Part shown: piece after piece, positions 46,157 to 58,061 of the stretch
How the letters are laid out: every line of letters starts with the position of its first letter
Position numbering within the stretch: position 1 is the first letter of the stretch
Source: Buddleja alternifolia
Lineage: Eukaryota > Streptophyta > Magnoliopsida > Lamiales > Scrophulariaceae
Length of the DNA: 64,000 nt
Direction of reading: 5' to 3'
Assembly: GCA_019426215.1 (NCBI GenBank)
Contig: WHWC01000146.1
Coordinates: 186,001 to 250,000 of the forward strand
Position numbers and translations under genes: made by a program
The notes under the pieces: model-generated
What the model was told of the DNA's origin: nothing
Databases searched by the model: none
The model's input: the letters and a program-made list of their open reading frames with translations, nothing else

Positions 46157-47730
46157 TGTTGGTCCCAAGTAGCATACGAAAGGGTCTAGAAAGGGGGGGG
46201 AGTTGAATAAACCTTGAAGTCTTTTTCGGCTTCAAAAGTTTTGTATTAAAAAGGTTTTGGACGCTTGAAATGTAGAAGCTTGACTGAGCGTTTACTTGAA
46301 ATATAGACGCTTAGGCTAAGCGTCTGATGAAGACTGTTTTTTAGAAAGTTAACGTAGACTTCAAGATTTAAATACTTTAACCAAGTAGGTTTAAGCGTTC
46401 AGTTCTTTAATCAGTGTTAGCACAGCGGAATAATTTTAGAGTCTTCTCATTTGGAAATCTTTAGCGTCACAAGTTGTTTCTTAGTTGCTTAGCGTTTGAT
46501 TGTGTTTTACTTAATCAATTTATGCAATGGTATGATAGATAAGAGAATTGACTGTAAAGTAAAAGACACAATATTTGTAAGGTTCGTTGGGTGGTGTAAT
46601 CCCAACTACGTCCTTCTTCTCCTTGAACACTTGGAGGCAATCCACTAAAATGATTCTCAAAGAATCACACAGAATCTTCTACAAATTAGGGAGAGATAGA
46701 TGTCGATGACTTGAGCTCCTCGATCACACAGATTTCTGTTCCAAGTCACTTCAATCCTCTTGCTTCTTTCACCCAGAAATAATGCAAGTATCCAATTTCG
46801 ACTTCACACAGATTGTTAGGCTTGGATGCGATTTTTTAAACGGTTGTTTGATTTTGATGAAGTTCAAACAACTGGAAATATCTCAATAGTAATGTGGTTT
46901 CTTTGAAAAGAATGTTTGAGATATTGGTTGACTGTCTCAGGAATTGAAGAAAAGCAAAGAGAATGTTTTCTTGAATATTCTGGCTTTTATGAAAGTTTTA
47001 AGGAATGAGACTTCAATGCAACAACAATTTGGCTTAGAAATTGATTGTATGTTTGGCTTGTTGTTGAAGTCCTATTTATAGGCTTTCTTGGAGAAAGTGT
47101 CCGTTTGACACATGCACAGGCGCGTGTCTCTCACTTCCGCGAGTGAACAACTTTTGTCCTTTTTCTTGAAAATCTACTGCACAAAAGTTGGTGCTGCAGT
47201 CTATGAATAGTTGACAATCCAATAGGGTGGCTTCTCCGTACGTCTGAAAGTTCTTATCACATTTAATGCTCTTATCAGCATTTAATGCATTTGAATTAAA
47301 TGCCCGTTGGCACTTAATGTGTTGAGAATATTTGCATTAAACTCCTTCCGGACTTAAAAATAGATTCAGGTGAAATCAGTCATTGATGGACGCTTATCCA
47401 TCCTTGAATCACTTCTGTTCTATAAGGTAACGCTTGATATAGCTGGTCATTTGGACGCTTGGAGACTTTATCTTTATTCAGACATCAAGCGCTTGAGTCT
47501 TCAAACTTTACCACTGATAAACTCACTCAGAAATTATCAGACGCTCAACCTAAGACTACTTAGCCTAACAATCTTGAATAAAAAACAAAACAAAGCCTAT
47601 AAAGCCTATTACAAATCTAACGCTTCAAAACTTATACATGATTTCTACTAAAATCAAGCTTACATATTTTGGGGTCTAACATAAAGTCCTAATTGTCATC
47701 ATCAAAACATCTAATATGAAATTCCTAACA
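46157..47730 (-). repeat. S5 3' LTR, complete
   Basis: TGTTGGTCCCAAG to ATTCCTAACA, with the G tract near 46189-46198 and a TATA-like box at 47080-47073 on the minus strand. Confidence 0.85.
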
Positions 47731-48127
47731 ATTTCCCCCTTTTTGATGATGGCAATACTTACTCTTTTATAGATCAAGAGTTAGACAGTCAAAATAAAAG
47801 TTACCTTTGGTTAGATAACGTTAGCTAAAGTTAGTTACGCTTCAACGAGATGTTTCAGTTGAAAAATGCATTTTATATATATCAAGGATTACATGCATTT
47901 TTACAACTAAACAAAAAAAAAATCATACGAGACAAGAATATAGATAATGTAGATCAAAGAAACTTTAATGACTTGGTCTAACTTTGTATCGCTTGGGCAT
48001 TTCAGCTCGGATAACTTCAGTTAGGTTATCTTCCAAAGTCATCATCGCTTCATGATCTTTGTCGATTATGAGCTTATTTTCTTCGTTTTGTCTCTTCTTG
48101 AAAGCAGCAAAGTGCTTGTCCCAATCT
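46157..48127 (-). mobile_element. S5: fragment of a Sirevirus-like element (3' LTR and 3' end of the internal region)
   Basis: The LTR 46157-47730 (1574 bp) is closest to that of S3. It is followed by the polypurine tract (minus strand AAAAAGGGGGAAAT) at 47731-47747 and 3' untranslated sequence. The end of the third ORF (about 48126-47965) has a charged heptad segment (KDHEAMMTLEDNLTEVIRAEM) matching S3. The rest of S5 is deleted; at about 48127 sequence jumps into E integrase. No target duplication can be checked. Confidence 0.8.
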
Positions 48128-49048
48128 TCAAGAGCATAGCCCCACATGGACTTAGGAACTTCAGTGAAACTCATCATGGATCGAACCATAACCAACAATG
48201 TTCGAATCCTACGCTTGGCTACCCCGTTATGTTGAGGCGTGCCTGGCGGAGTCCACTGTGAGAGAGTCCCATTCTCTTTAAGATAATCAATGAACTCGGA
48301 AGACAAGTATTCTCCTCACAATCCGATCGAAGATCTTTAATACCTTTTCCAAGTTTCTTCTCTACCTCATATCTAAACTCCTTAAGTTTCTCAAAGGATT
48401 CAGATTTATATCTCATCAGATATACGTAACCATACCGAGAATGATTGTCGGTGAAGGTTATGAAGTAGCTAAATCCTCCTCGAGCATTTATGATCATAGT
48501 CCCACACACGTCCATATGGATCAAGTCCAATGGACTTGTGGCTCCTTTCGCTTTACCCGAAAATGGCAACTTAGTCATTTTCCTTTTGAGACACGATTCT
48601 CAAGTTGTCAATTCATCTAAGTCTTGGAAACCTAAATGAGTTGCCAAGCTTCGAATTCATTCTTTGGAGATATGACCTAGTCTCTCATGCCATATTAGTG
48701 TGTATGCTTGATTATCTCGTTTACGTTTATTTCTTTGTTGAATATTGAGATAAGAAATTGTTGGGAAAACAGTATAAACTCCATCTTGCAATTTTGATTC
48801 CATAATAAGAGACGATTCATAAGACAAAAATAAAGTTTTATTACGAAGCTCAAACCAATAACCCTCTCAATCTAAAACTGGAATCGAGATAATTTTTATT
48901 ATTATTTTAGGAATAAAATAAATAGAATGTAATACTAAATTTCTATCTCCTATCCCTATGTAGATTGTCTCCACGTCCTTGGCAGCAACTCGTGCTCCAT
49001 TTCCCATCCGCAGGGTCATGTCTTCTCTACTTATTGTAGATATGAACT
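48128..49048 (-). pseudogene. pol: E pol remnant: protease end, pre-integrase and integrase core
   Basis: The protease remainder and pre-integrase (49048-48590) are broken by stops. The integrase core at 48578-48150 has Asp in DLIHMDVCGT and Asp in DLRSDCEE, but the catalytic Glu in NGVAERRNRTL is changed to Lys (NGVAKRRIRTL), and a frame change lies near 48300. Downstream RT is absent because the sequence joins S5. Confidence 0.75.
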
Positions 49049-49939
49049 CTAGATTCTTGTCATCTCCTGCAAGTTATTACAGATATGAACTCCACATTCC
49101 GTGTCTAGAATCCAAGAAGAATCGTTAACCGAGAAGTTAACTTCAACAAAGAACGTACCTTGAGCCGGTGGCTCTTTGCAGTTCCTTTGCCAGTGCCTAG
49201 TCTTCCCACATTTGAAGCACTTATCCGACTTGGCCTTTTTCACTTTTTTGACACCATCTGTACCTTTCGGCTTCTTAGTCTTATTCTTTTTCTTGTTACC
49301 CTTCTTAGGTATAGAAGATAAATTCATAAGAAGCACCAACTTGTCCTTCTTGATGGTGCTCACATCGCTTGTCAACATGTTCAACAACTCCTTTAATGAG
49401 GCATTCAAGTTGTTCATGTTGAAGTTGAAGACAAATTGGTCATAAGACCTTGGGAGAGACTGAAGGACGAGCTCAACGCAAAGGTCTCCATCAAGTACCA
49501 CATCCAAATCGTTCATCTTATGAATCAATTGAATCATCTTAAGGACGTGCTCACTAACAGACGCACCTTCGCTTATCCTTGCTCCAAACGATCGCTTTGA
49601 GATAGCATACCTCTCTCTCCTAGTTCTAGTACCGTACATCTCTTCAAGGCGGTTGACAATAGCCTTTGCCAATATCATATTCTCATGTTGCTTTTGCAAC
49701 TCATTTGACATTGTAGTCATGATAAGGCATCTCGCTTGGATTTTGTCATCCGACCAAAGCCTAACGTACTCTCTATCCTGATTAGTGCTTTCAGGATTTA
49801 TTCCCGGTTGTTCAGTCGTCAGAATGTAGTCCTTTTTTTCATATTGTAGAACAATCTTAGGATTTCTTAGCCTATCGGGAAAGTCAGGACCGGTCAGTTT
49901 GTTTGTTTCGAGAATTGTATAAAGTGGGTTTTTAGCCAT
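49049..49939 (-). CDS. gag: E gag (UBN2 copia type), 296-residue open frame with CCHC knuckle
   Basis: The longest undamaged retroelement gene of the D/E block. Starts MAKNPLYTILETNKLTG, then the UBN2 core (EYVRLWSDDKIQARCL, RRERYAISKRSFGARI, LCVELVLQSLPRSYDQF, NNLNASLKELLNML), a Lys-rich stretch, a zinc knuckle CFKCGKTRHWQRNC with all four ligands, and the first protease residues WILDTECGVHICNNLQ. In active relatives gag runs on into pol; here a stop falls just inside protease, so the frame would give a gag-like protein only. The element has no RT and no 5' LTR of its own, so expression is doubtful. Confidence 0.75.
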   Translation of the reverse strand: MAKNPLYTILETNKLTGPDFPDRLRNPKIVLQYEKKDYILTTEQPGINPESTNQDREYVRLWSDDKIQARCLIMTTMSNELQKQHENMILAKAIVNRLEEMYGTRTRRERYAISKRSFGARISEGASVSEHVLKMIQLIHKMNDLDVVLDGDLCVELVLQSLPRSYDQFVFNFNMNNLNASLKELLNMLTSDVSTIKKDKLVLLMNLSSIPKKGNKKKNKTKKPKGTDGVKKVKKAKSDKCFKCGKTRHWQRNCKEPPAQGTFFVEVNFSVNDSSWILDTECGVHICNNLQEMTRI

Positions 49940-50427
49940 TTCGTGTTATCTACGAAATGTACAAGGTAGACGATGAGTAACGTATTTTCAAATAAAGTTT
50001 TTATACAATCTAGTCTTTAATTGAACAAGTCTCCCACTATTTTTCCAAATCCCACCACCCTCTTGGTGTGATTCGAAGAATAGTTAATTTTTTGATGGGC
50101 TTGAAATCTATCCAAACTTCATCATATGCCCCATTTTCTGAGCTAACATATGACTAGTTTGAATAGTAGCCTTACCAGGCCTTCCATCTTCCTTGGTAGT
50201 TTTTAAGATCTTTTTCCTCATCTTTCGCATGTGCCCCATTTTCTGAGCTAACACATGGTAGTCGATCTTAGGCTCGACCCATCAAATATCCCGTGGTCAC
50301 TCATCAATTCCATTACCCCCATTTTCTGAGCTAAGTAATGAAACCAATGATCCCATAGGGGATCATATGCTTAGTAATGCTCACAGCCTTTCTTAGGTTC
50401 AACCCACCCCATTTTCTGAGCAAATGG
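49940..50427 (-). promoter_or_regulatory. E leader (truncated) with four spaced motif copies
   Basis: No gene. On the minus strand GCTCAGAAAATGGGG occurs four times without mismatch (plus coordinates 50407, 50317, 50234 and 50129; spacings 90, 83 and 105). The PBS-proximal part is missing; the sequence changes to a G-type RT fragment at 50428. Confidence 0.8.
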
Positions 50428-52383
50428 ATTGGAACTCCACCTGTCCATTTGGACCAATCTTTCTCTTATAGATTCATTTTCATGCAATTGCCCTTACACC
50501 ATTTGTTATATGAATAAGAGTCCAGACTTGGTTCAAAGATATCGAATCAATCTCTGCTTTTATAGCCTCAATCCACTCCGAGGAATCTATATCCATTGCT
50601 GCTTCATCATAGTCAGAGTGATCATCTTCAAGGCTCCCTTCTACAATAGCATATAAATAATGTTGTTATTGTGCAAATAGCCATATCTCTCAGGTGGCTA
50701 AGATACTCTCTTGATCATCGCTACGATGGTTGTGTCGTTTCGGGTGCACTTTGTGATTGTCGAACTAATGTCTCCGAAGGGACGTCGTCAAATTCTTCTA
50801 GAACAATCTTTCTACCTACACCACCTTCTCGAATGAACTCTTCTTCATGAAAGTAAGCTTGCAAGGCCACGATGATTCTATGATCATTTTGAGGTAGAAG
50901 AGGTATCCCATCGAATCCATGGAAAAATTGACCCCTACCAAATCTCATATGGTGTAGTGGGAATAGATTTTGAGGGACATTTATTCAGAATATACGTAGT
51001 TGTAAGCAAAGCATGTCCCCAGAGTGAAATAGGTAGGTCAGTGTAGCTAAGTATAGAATGTATCATGTCCAATAGTGTACGATTCCTTCTTTCTTCTACC
51101 CCACTAAGTTGTGGGGTTGCTAGAGGAGTGAGTTGTAATACTATGCCTTGTTCTTTTAGGAAATCATCAAACTTGACAATCATGTATTCGCCACCTCGAT
51201 TAGATCGAAGTGCTTTAATACTATACCTAGTTTTGTTTTCAGTTAAAGCTTTGAATTCCTTTAACCATTCAAGTGTTTCCGACTTATACTTCATCAGATA
51301 AACTAGACCATACCTAGAGTGGCCATCTGTGAAGGTTCTGAAGTACTGAAAACCTCTAACAGCCGCATCCTTGAGGGGCCAACATACGTCAATGTGAATT
51401 AATCGTAAAACTTTCTTTGCCCTTTTGAAATGCCCTGTGAATGGTGACCTTGTCATCTTGCCTTTTACACATGATTCATAAGTAGGATATGGGTTAGACC
51501 CAAGTGGACCAATAAGTCCAATTTATTCCAACTCATAAATCTTAAATTCACTGGCATGTCCCAATCTAAGGGTGCCATTTGAGTTTTTGGTTTATATCAT
51601 TCAGACTACGTTTTTTAGTCATAGTATTAACAATACATTGATTTTAGACATTCAAATAGTATAAATCACTAATTAAAGATATACAGAGCCAACACACTTA
51701 TTTCCAAAATAAATATCACAAGAATTATGTTTAAAAGAACACAAATATCCTTTCCTGACCAATACAGGAATAGAAATAATATTGTTGAGCCCATTGGACA
51801 AAACAAGGTAATCATCTAAAATTATTTGATGTCCAGAAACTAATGTAAGAGAAGTAATTCTAGTGAGCGTCGCAGTCATGTTGTGTCTGCTTTCAACAAT
51901 GATCATTACTTCCTTCTCATTTAGCTTTCTACTTTTTTCTAGATCCTGGTTCAAAACACAAATATGAGTACTAGCTCCGGAATCTAGAATCCAAGAAGTA
52001 GAAAGTATCATCATAGAACAATTCGTTTCAAAAACATAAATTTCTATACCTGATTTGCTTTCAGTTCTTGGCTTAGGACAATTATGCTTCCATTCATCCA
52101 GTTCCTTGCTGTCGAGACAAGCCTTTTAAACTCTTGAGCATTTAGAACTTTGATCAAAGTCTTCAGAAGCAATCCTCACTCCAATTAACCTAATTGGAGA
52201 TGGTGTTACATTAAAGATCCATTAACGAGCATGTCTTTGAGATCCATTAAGGATCCTTCAGAGAAGGACTTAGGGAGAGATTGAAGAATGAGATCGACTT
52301 CCAGACGAAAATCTATGTAGCTACCCAGAGACCGAAGTCTTCCTATCATGGACATCATATTTATTGTGAATCTTGTATTCATG
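50428..52383 (-). pseudogene. G: copia gag-pol remnant (gag end, protease, integrase, RT start)
   Basis: Minus-strand order: gag C-core (52380-52206, LEVDLILQSLPKSF), protease (52014-51673, WILDSGASTHICV), pre-integrase remnant, integrase (51456-50935; Asp in LIHIDVCW, Asn in place of the second catalytic Asp in LRSNRGGEY, Glu in SGVEERRNRTLL), post-integrase (50948-50721) and the RT beginning (about 50690-50428, SSEWIEAIKAEIDS). It is cut at 50428 by the join with E and at 52384 by the H LTR, which interrupts its gag. Several stops. Non-functional. Confidence 0.8.
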
Positions 52384-53915
52384 TGTAGCGGGAACGATAA
52401 AAACGGATTTGGATTCACAATTGGATTACTTTTGGGTTTTAATAATTTTTTCATGTTATTTTCGAAAATTAAGTATAAAAATGAAATCTAATTTCATCCT
52501 TTACGGATAGCAGCAATTCAAAACTCCTGCCTCTAGATATCACGCCGGAACGAGCTTCGAAGAAAAATACTCCACCTCTAGACCCACTATGGCCGACAGC
52601 TTCACTTAGGGGAGGAGAGAATATTTTTCTCTTCTTTCTTTCCTGTAAAGTCTAATTGTGAGAGTTAGGTTTTGACTGACCAGTGATAGGTATTTATAAG
52701 GAGTGATGGGCTTGGAATTAACTAATTCTTTAAGCCCATCCAACTCCTCCAAATCCGCCCATCACACGCCCCACCATATTATTATTGGGCTAAGTTGACT
52801 TTCAACTTAGTCCAATTATTAATTAAGTCTAATATATTTTAATCAAATTAAAATATAATACGAAATAATATCACTACATATTAAATAATCTAATTATTTA
52901 ATAAAAGGGTGAGTATAATAAATAAGTCTATTTATTTATTATAATGAATTTATTGCCATTAATCTAATTTATCAAATAAATTAATGCGTTCATAATAAAT
53001 ACATCTAATTAATTTATTTCTATTAATCAAATTAATCAAAAAAATTAATTTGCTCATCAAATAGCAAATTACCTATTTTATGTATTTGACAACGAAAGAA
53101 TTCTCTTTGCTCAATTCCTTTTAAGTATGACACTCTAGGATCGTTTTAATTGTCATTGGGAGAAAACCAAGGGTGTGAGTGTCACTAAGCTAGTCACATG
53201 GATTCACATTGAAACCCAATTGAAATGAATTGATCAATACGAACCTTTAAATCACAAATACCATGTGAGTATAAGCCCTTCACTGTAACATCCCAATCGA
53301 ATCAGAGTCATGGAATATGTCAAAGTCACAGGACTCGATGTTGTGCTTCAGGGAATCATAGTAAGATGAAATTACTGAACTGCCCTTATCTACTATACGT
53401 AAGTTAGTTCTCCTGCTTTGGCCAAAGACTTATCATTTCATTTACCTACGATCGCATAGGACATTAACTCCTTACTACCCGAGATAGTGAATCCCCTATT
53501 GTCAATCACCAAAAAATTGCCACTTGTCCTTCTGAACCGCACTTCAAGGTTGATCCCACCAAAGGGTGAAATGGATCTAACTACTCTAATAACTCGTTCA
53601 GTGTCACAAGTCCAATCTTTGTGAATCCTCAGGTCTAAGGCTCACGTACACTACTGCATCCAATAATTCAATCATTGACTATCAAAGAGTAAATGCCCAT
53701 GTGATTTAATTACGGCGAGCCGTGTTCGAATATGTTACCTTAAACCATTAGACCATTGATTATCTTGGACTTATTTGTTCAATACTTATATTAATGCCAT
53801 CAAGATTGATATGAACGAAAATCATGCCTTTATTAATAAATAAGAGTTTGTACAACATAAATGTTATGCCCTAATAATCTTATTCCTCTATGGAATGGAG
53901 GGCATAATCCTAACA
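52384..53915 (-). repeat. H 3' LTR
   Basis: About 1532 bp, TGTAGCGGGAACG to ATCCTAACA. A TATA-like box lies at 52698-52691 on the minus strand. Related to 4678-5821 and 61897-63656. Confidence 0.8.
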
Positions 53916-56880
53916 ATCTCCCACTTGCACTCAATGCACATCGCTATGGTGTCTAATACCCATCTTCTCAAGATGTCGTTCTAGCACTGCCTGTGATGGT
54001 GGCTTGGTCAGTGGGTCAGCAACATTATTCTCTGCATGGCGATGTCGCCTCTTCCAACGATCTCTCAAATGATGTGGTATCTTCTCTCAATATGTTTGGA
54101 TTTATTGTGAGATCTAGGTTCCTTAGCCTGTGCAATGGCTCCATTGTTGTCACAGAATAGTGGCAACGGGAGCTCTATGCTAGGAACCACTTGAAGCTCA
54201 GCCACGAACTTCTTTATCAAAACAGCCTCTTTGGCCACCTCTGAGGCAGCCATGTACTCAGCCTCGGTGGTCGAGTCAGCCGTCGTGCTTTGCTTAAAAC
54301 TTTTTCAAGTCACTGCTTCACCGTTTAAAGCGAATATAAACTCCGATGTGGATTTACGATCATCAACATCTGACTAGAAGTCAGAGTCAATATAACCTTC
54401 CACTTTCAGTTCCCTATCTCCATATGTCGAACACATATCCTTAGTTCTTCTCAAGTACTTGAGGATACACTTTATAACAATCCAATGATTTTCCCCTGGA
54501 TTAGCTTAAAACCTACTTATCACACTCACAGCAGTCTCGTTCATAACATAGCATACATAAGACTCCCTACTGCTGATGCATAGGGAACTCCCCTCCTTCT
54601 TTTATAATCATCCTCACTTTGAGGGCTTACCGATTTAGAGAGATAGAGTCCATGTCCTATGAGCAAGAGACCTCTCTTGGAATCTTCCATTCTGAATCTT
54701 TTCAGAACCTTTTCCAAATAGAGGGCTTGGGAGAGACTCGTTTTCTTATTCGCTCTATCCCTGAAGATGCAAATTCCAAGGATATAGGGTGCTTTTCCTG
54801 AGTCTTTCATGGAGAACGTGCTTGAGAGCCACATTTTGACCAAAGTCAATAGGCTTATATCATTACCTATTAGTAGAATGTGGTCTACATATAGGACCAA
54901 AAATGATATTTTACGCCCACTGGATTTCCTGTAAATGCATGGTTCATCTTCGTTCTTGATAAAACCATAGTTCCGAACTTCTTTATCAAAATGAAAATTC
55001 CAGCACCGCGACACTTGTTTAAGTCCATAAATTGATCGATTCAATTTACACACCTCATAAGAATCTTCATTGGACATAAAACCTTTGGGCTATTCCATGT
55101 AGATGTCCTCCTCGAGGTATCCATAAAGGAACGCGGTCTTCACTCCCATCTGCCAGATTTCATAGTATAGGTGCGTGGCTATTGCAAGAAGAATTCTAAT
55201 GGATTGGATCATGGCAATGGGAGAGAAGGTTTCCTCATAGTCAATACCCTCTTTTTGACTATACCCTTTTGCCACAGGCCTAGCTTTAAAGGTATCGACC
55301 TTGCCATCCGGACCAATCTTTCCCTTGTAGATCCACTTGCACCCTATTGGTGCAATACCCCTAGGGCAATTTACTAGAGTCCAAACTTGGTTTGAGTAGA
55401 TCGAATCCATCTCTGTCTTCATAGCCTCAAGCCATTTTGCAAAATCTATATCCTCCATCGCATGCTCAAAATTAGAGGGATCATCTCCATAGTTTCCTTC
55501 TGCTAGGGCATACAAATTATGCTCTCTCTGTAGCAGATAACCATATCTCTCAGGTGGCTGAGATACTTTACTCGATCTACGCGATGGTGGTTGCATTTGG
55601 TTAGATTAATTATGAGTCTCTTGAACAGCGGTCTCTAAAGGAATTTCAATTTGTTCTTCCAGAATAATCTTTCTTCCTGCACCACCTTCTCGAACGAACT
55701 CGTCTTTGAGAAAGTACACATGTAGGGCCACAATGACTCTTTGATCATCGTGCAGGTAGAAGAGGTATCCCATAGAATCTTTGGGGAAACCAACAAATCA
55801 ACCTTTTAAAAATCTATCTTCCAATTTCTCCATCTCTGTCGTTTTCACATAGGTTGGACAACCCCATATCCTAATGTGTTTAAGACTGGGCGTCTTTCTA
55901 CTCTATATTTGATAAGGAGTTTTAGGAATAAACGTAGATGGACACTTGTTTAAGATGTGGGCTGCTATGAGCAATGCATGGGTCCACAACGATATGGGAA
56001 GATCCGTGTAGCTGAGCATCGATCAAACCATATCTAATAGTGTTCTATTTCGTCATTTGGCTACCCCATTTAGTTGTGGAATTACAGGAGGAGTCAATTG
56101 TAACATAATTCCATGTTCAATTAAGAACTCACCAAATTCGGCACTCACATATTCTCCACCTCATTCAGATTGTAGTGTTTTAACACGTTTGCCAGTTTGG
56201 TTTTCAACCAAGTCCTTGAATTCTTTGAACCATTCAATAGATTCAGACTTATGCTTCATTAGGTATACGAGACCACACCTACAGTGGTCGTCAGTAAATG
56301 TAATGAAGTATTCAAAACCTCCACGAGGCACTTCCCCGAAAGGCCCTCAAAACGTCAGTATGTATTAAACCAAGGACTTCATTGGCTCGCTCAAAAGGCC
56401 TTGTGAAGGGTGACCTAGTCATTTTGCCTTTGAGACAAGATTCGCAAGCGGGGAATGGGTCTAACCCAAATGTGCTTATTAGCCCAGTTTTCTCAAGTTC
56501 GCGAATCTTGTATTCTCCAGCATGACCTAGTCGCAAGTGCCAAATGAGTCTTTTGTTTGTTCGAGACATACCTCATTTCTTGGTGATTGTATTCACAATG
56601 CATCTAATTTGGACATTCAAGTAATATAAACTATTTACTAAAGATGTAGAGCCAACAAAATTATTTCTAAAATAAATATTGCAAACATAGTTCAAAAACT
56701 AGAAATCGTATCAAAGTCTAACTAATACCAGAATAGAACAAATGATTTTAAGCCCATTGGGCAAAACAAGGCAATCATCCAAAACTAGTAAATGTCCAGT
56801 AGATAAAGATAAAGATGTGGATCCTATGTGAGTAGCAGCCATACTATGTCCGCTGCCTACATGGATCATCACTTCTTGCT
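53916..56880 (-). pseudogene. pol: H pol: integrase, RT and RNase H, heavily mutated
   Basis: The pre-integrase zinc region is intact (WHLRLGHAG, ACESCLKGKM, about 56550-56440). The integrase core (56400-55950) has Asp in LIHTDVL, but the second Asp is Glu followed by a stop. The RT at 55596-55090 (KWLEAMKTEMDS) carries Gly for the catalytic Asp (QMGVKTAFLYG). The next open piece 55077-54541 has YVDH in place of YVDD. RNase H (54500-53950) keeps AEYMAASEVAKEAV and CDNNGAIAQAKEPRSHNKSKH, with stops between. Two of the RT metal-binding positions are changed, so this copy is dead. Confidence 0.8.
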
Positions 56881-56891
56881 TCTCGAGCCTC

Positions 56892-57847
56892 CTACTTCTT
56901 TTCCAGATCCTGTTTCAGAACACAGACATGAGAACTAGCTCCTGAGTCTAGAATCCATGAAGTGGAGAATACAATCATAGAACAATTAGTTTCCAAAACA
57001 TAAAGCTCCATACCTGCAGTTATATCAGCCTTTAGCTTTGGGCAGTCACGTCTCCAGTGACCGGCCTCTTTGTAGTAAAGGCAGATATCTGTCTTCTTTG
57101 GCCCATGCCCTCTGTACTTCTTAGCAGCCTCTCTTGTTCCTATGTGTTCCTCAGCCTTCAATGCTCCCTTCTTCTTCTTGCCCTCTTTCTCTTGCTAGAA
57201 CTCGAAGTCCCTCCAAAGTTTGAGATAGCTAGAGCGAACTCCTTTCCCTTTGACTTCCATTGGCCCTGGGCACTGATTAGTTTGTTCATTAGCCCATCTA
57301 ATCTACATTCAATCTCATTCATATTAAAGTTCACAATAAACTGCGAAAAAAAGCTAGGGAGTGATTGTAGGATGAGATCAGTTTGAAGGTGGAATTCCAT
57401 GAAAAAGTCGGGAACTTCCAATCTCTCAATCACAAATATCATTTTGAGTAAATGATCTCTCACCTTCTCTCCTTCTCCCATCCTAGCTCTGAAGAGCTCT
57501 CTCGATATCTCATATCGAGCAATCCTAATGTGCTCTCCATAAAGCTCCTTGAGATGCATCATGATCAACCTCGAGTCATCCATGTTCTCGTGGGATCTTT
57601 ACAGTTCATTGTTCATGGAGCTTAGCATGTAACCCTTCACGTGAATGTCATCTTAACACCAAGTGTTATATGCTTCACGTTCATTGTCCTCAGCTTCTTT
57701 AGCTGGGGCAGTGGGTTTGTCAGCCTCGAGTACATAGCTAAGGGACTCTAAACTTTGGACAATCCTCAAATTTCTGAGCCAGTCAGTATAATTTGGTCCA
57801 GTTAGGACTTTTTTCTCAAGCAATGTTGAAAGAGGGTTGTTAACCAT
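56892..57847 (-). pseudogene. gag: H gag and protease start, three frames
   Basis: ATG at 57847 (MVNNPLSTLLEKKVLTG); stop at 57653. The core continues in 57583-57158 (IARYEISRELFRARM, LQTDLILQSLPSFFSQFIVNFNM) and ends in a basic run. The third piece 57161-56892 holds a knuckle CLYYKEAGHWRRDC, with Tyr for the second Cys, and the protease start WILDSGASSHVCV. Confidence 0.8.
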
Positions 57848-58061
57848 TTTTGAGAGAGAAAATAAAACAACTGCGACGAATAAATAAAGATTCAATTAGG
57901 TCTTTATGTTGTACACCAAGTAAAATTAGATAGGACTTTGAATTTTCACTTGGCTCCCAATACATTTTTCGAATCATTGCACTCCCACTGCAATATTTAG
58001 AAATCTCATTGGAAAGACTTTGTAGGGAGTGATTGAGTTCTTTAATAAAGTCAGTGAGATG
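57848..58061 (-). other. H leader, partial
   Basis: About 210 bp of AT-rich untranslated sequence upstream of H gag, cut by S6 at 58062. No motif repeats of the F/D/E type seen. Confidence 0.6.

Larger units (their letters stand above)
38440..50427 (-). mobile_element. D-E: tandem copia block sharing one LTR (LTR-D-LTR-E), inserted in the F 3' LTR
   Basis: In plus coordinates: LTR 38440-40426, D internal region 40427-43866, LTR 43867-45933, E internal region 45934-50427 (itself split by S5). Both internals run on the minus strand and both end against an LTR with the same RNase H tail (KYMGNWH), so the middle LTR serves as 5' LTR of D and 3' LTR of E. Such structures arise by unequal recombination between LTRs. 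The 5' end of E, including its PBS and LTR, is missing at 50427, where G-type sequence begins. Neither unit has an RT. Confidence 0.8.
52384..58061 (-). mobile_element. H: copia retrotransposon inserted in G gag; its leader is interrupted by S6
   Basis: 3' LTR at 52384-53915, then on the minus strand RNase H, RT, integrase, protease and gag back to the start codon at 57847 and a partial leader to 58061. The PBS and 5' LTR are not in the window because S6 begins at 58062. The gene content is complete in order but damaged by many stops. Confidence 0.85.
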
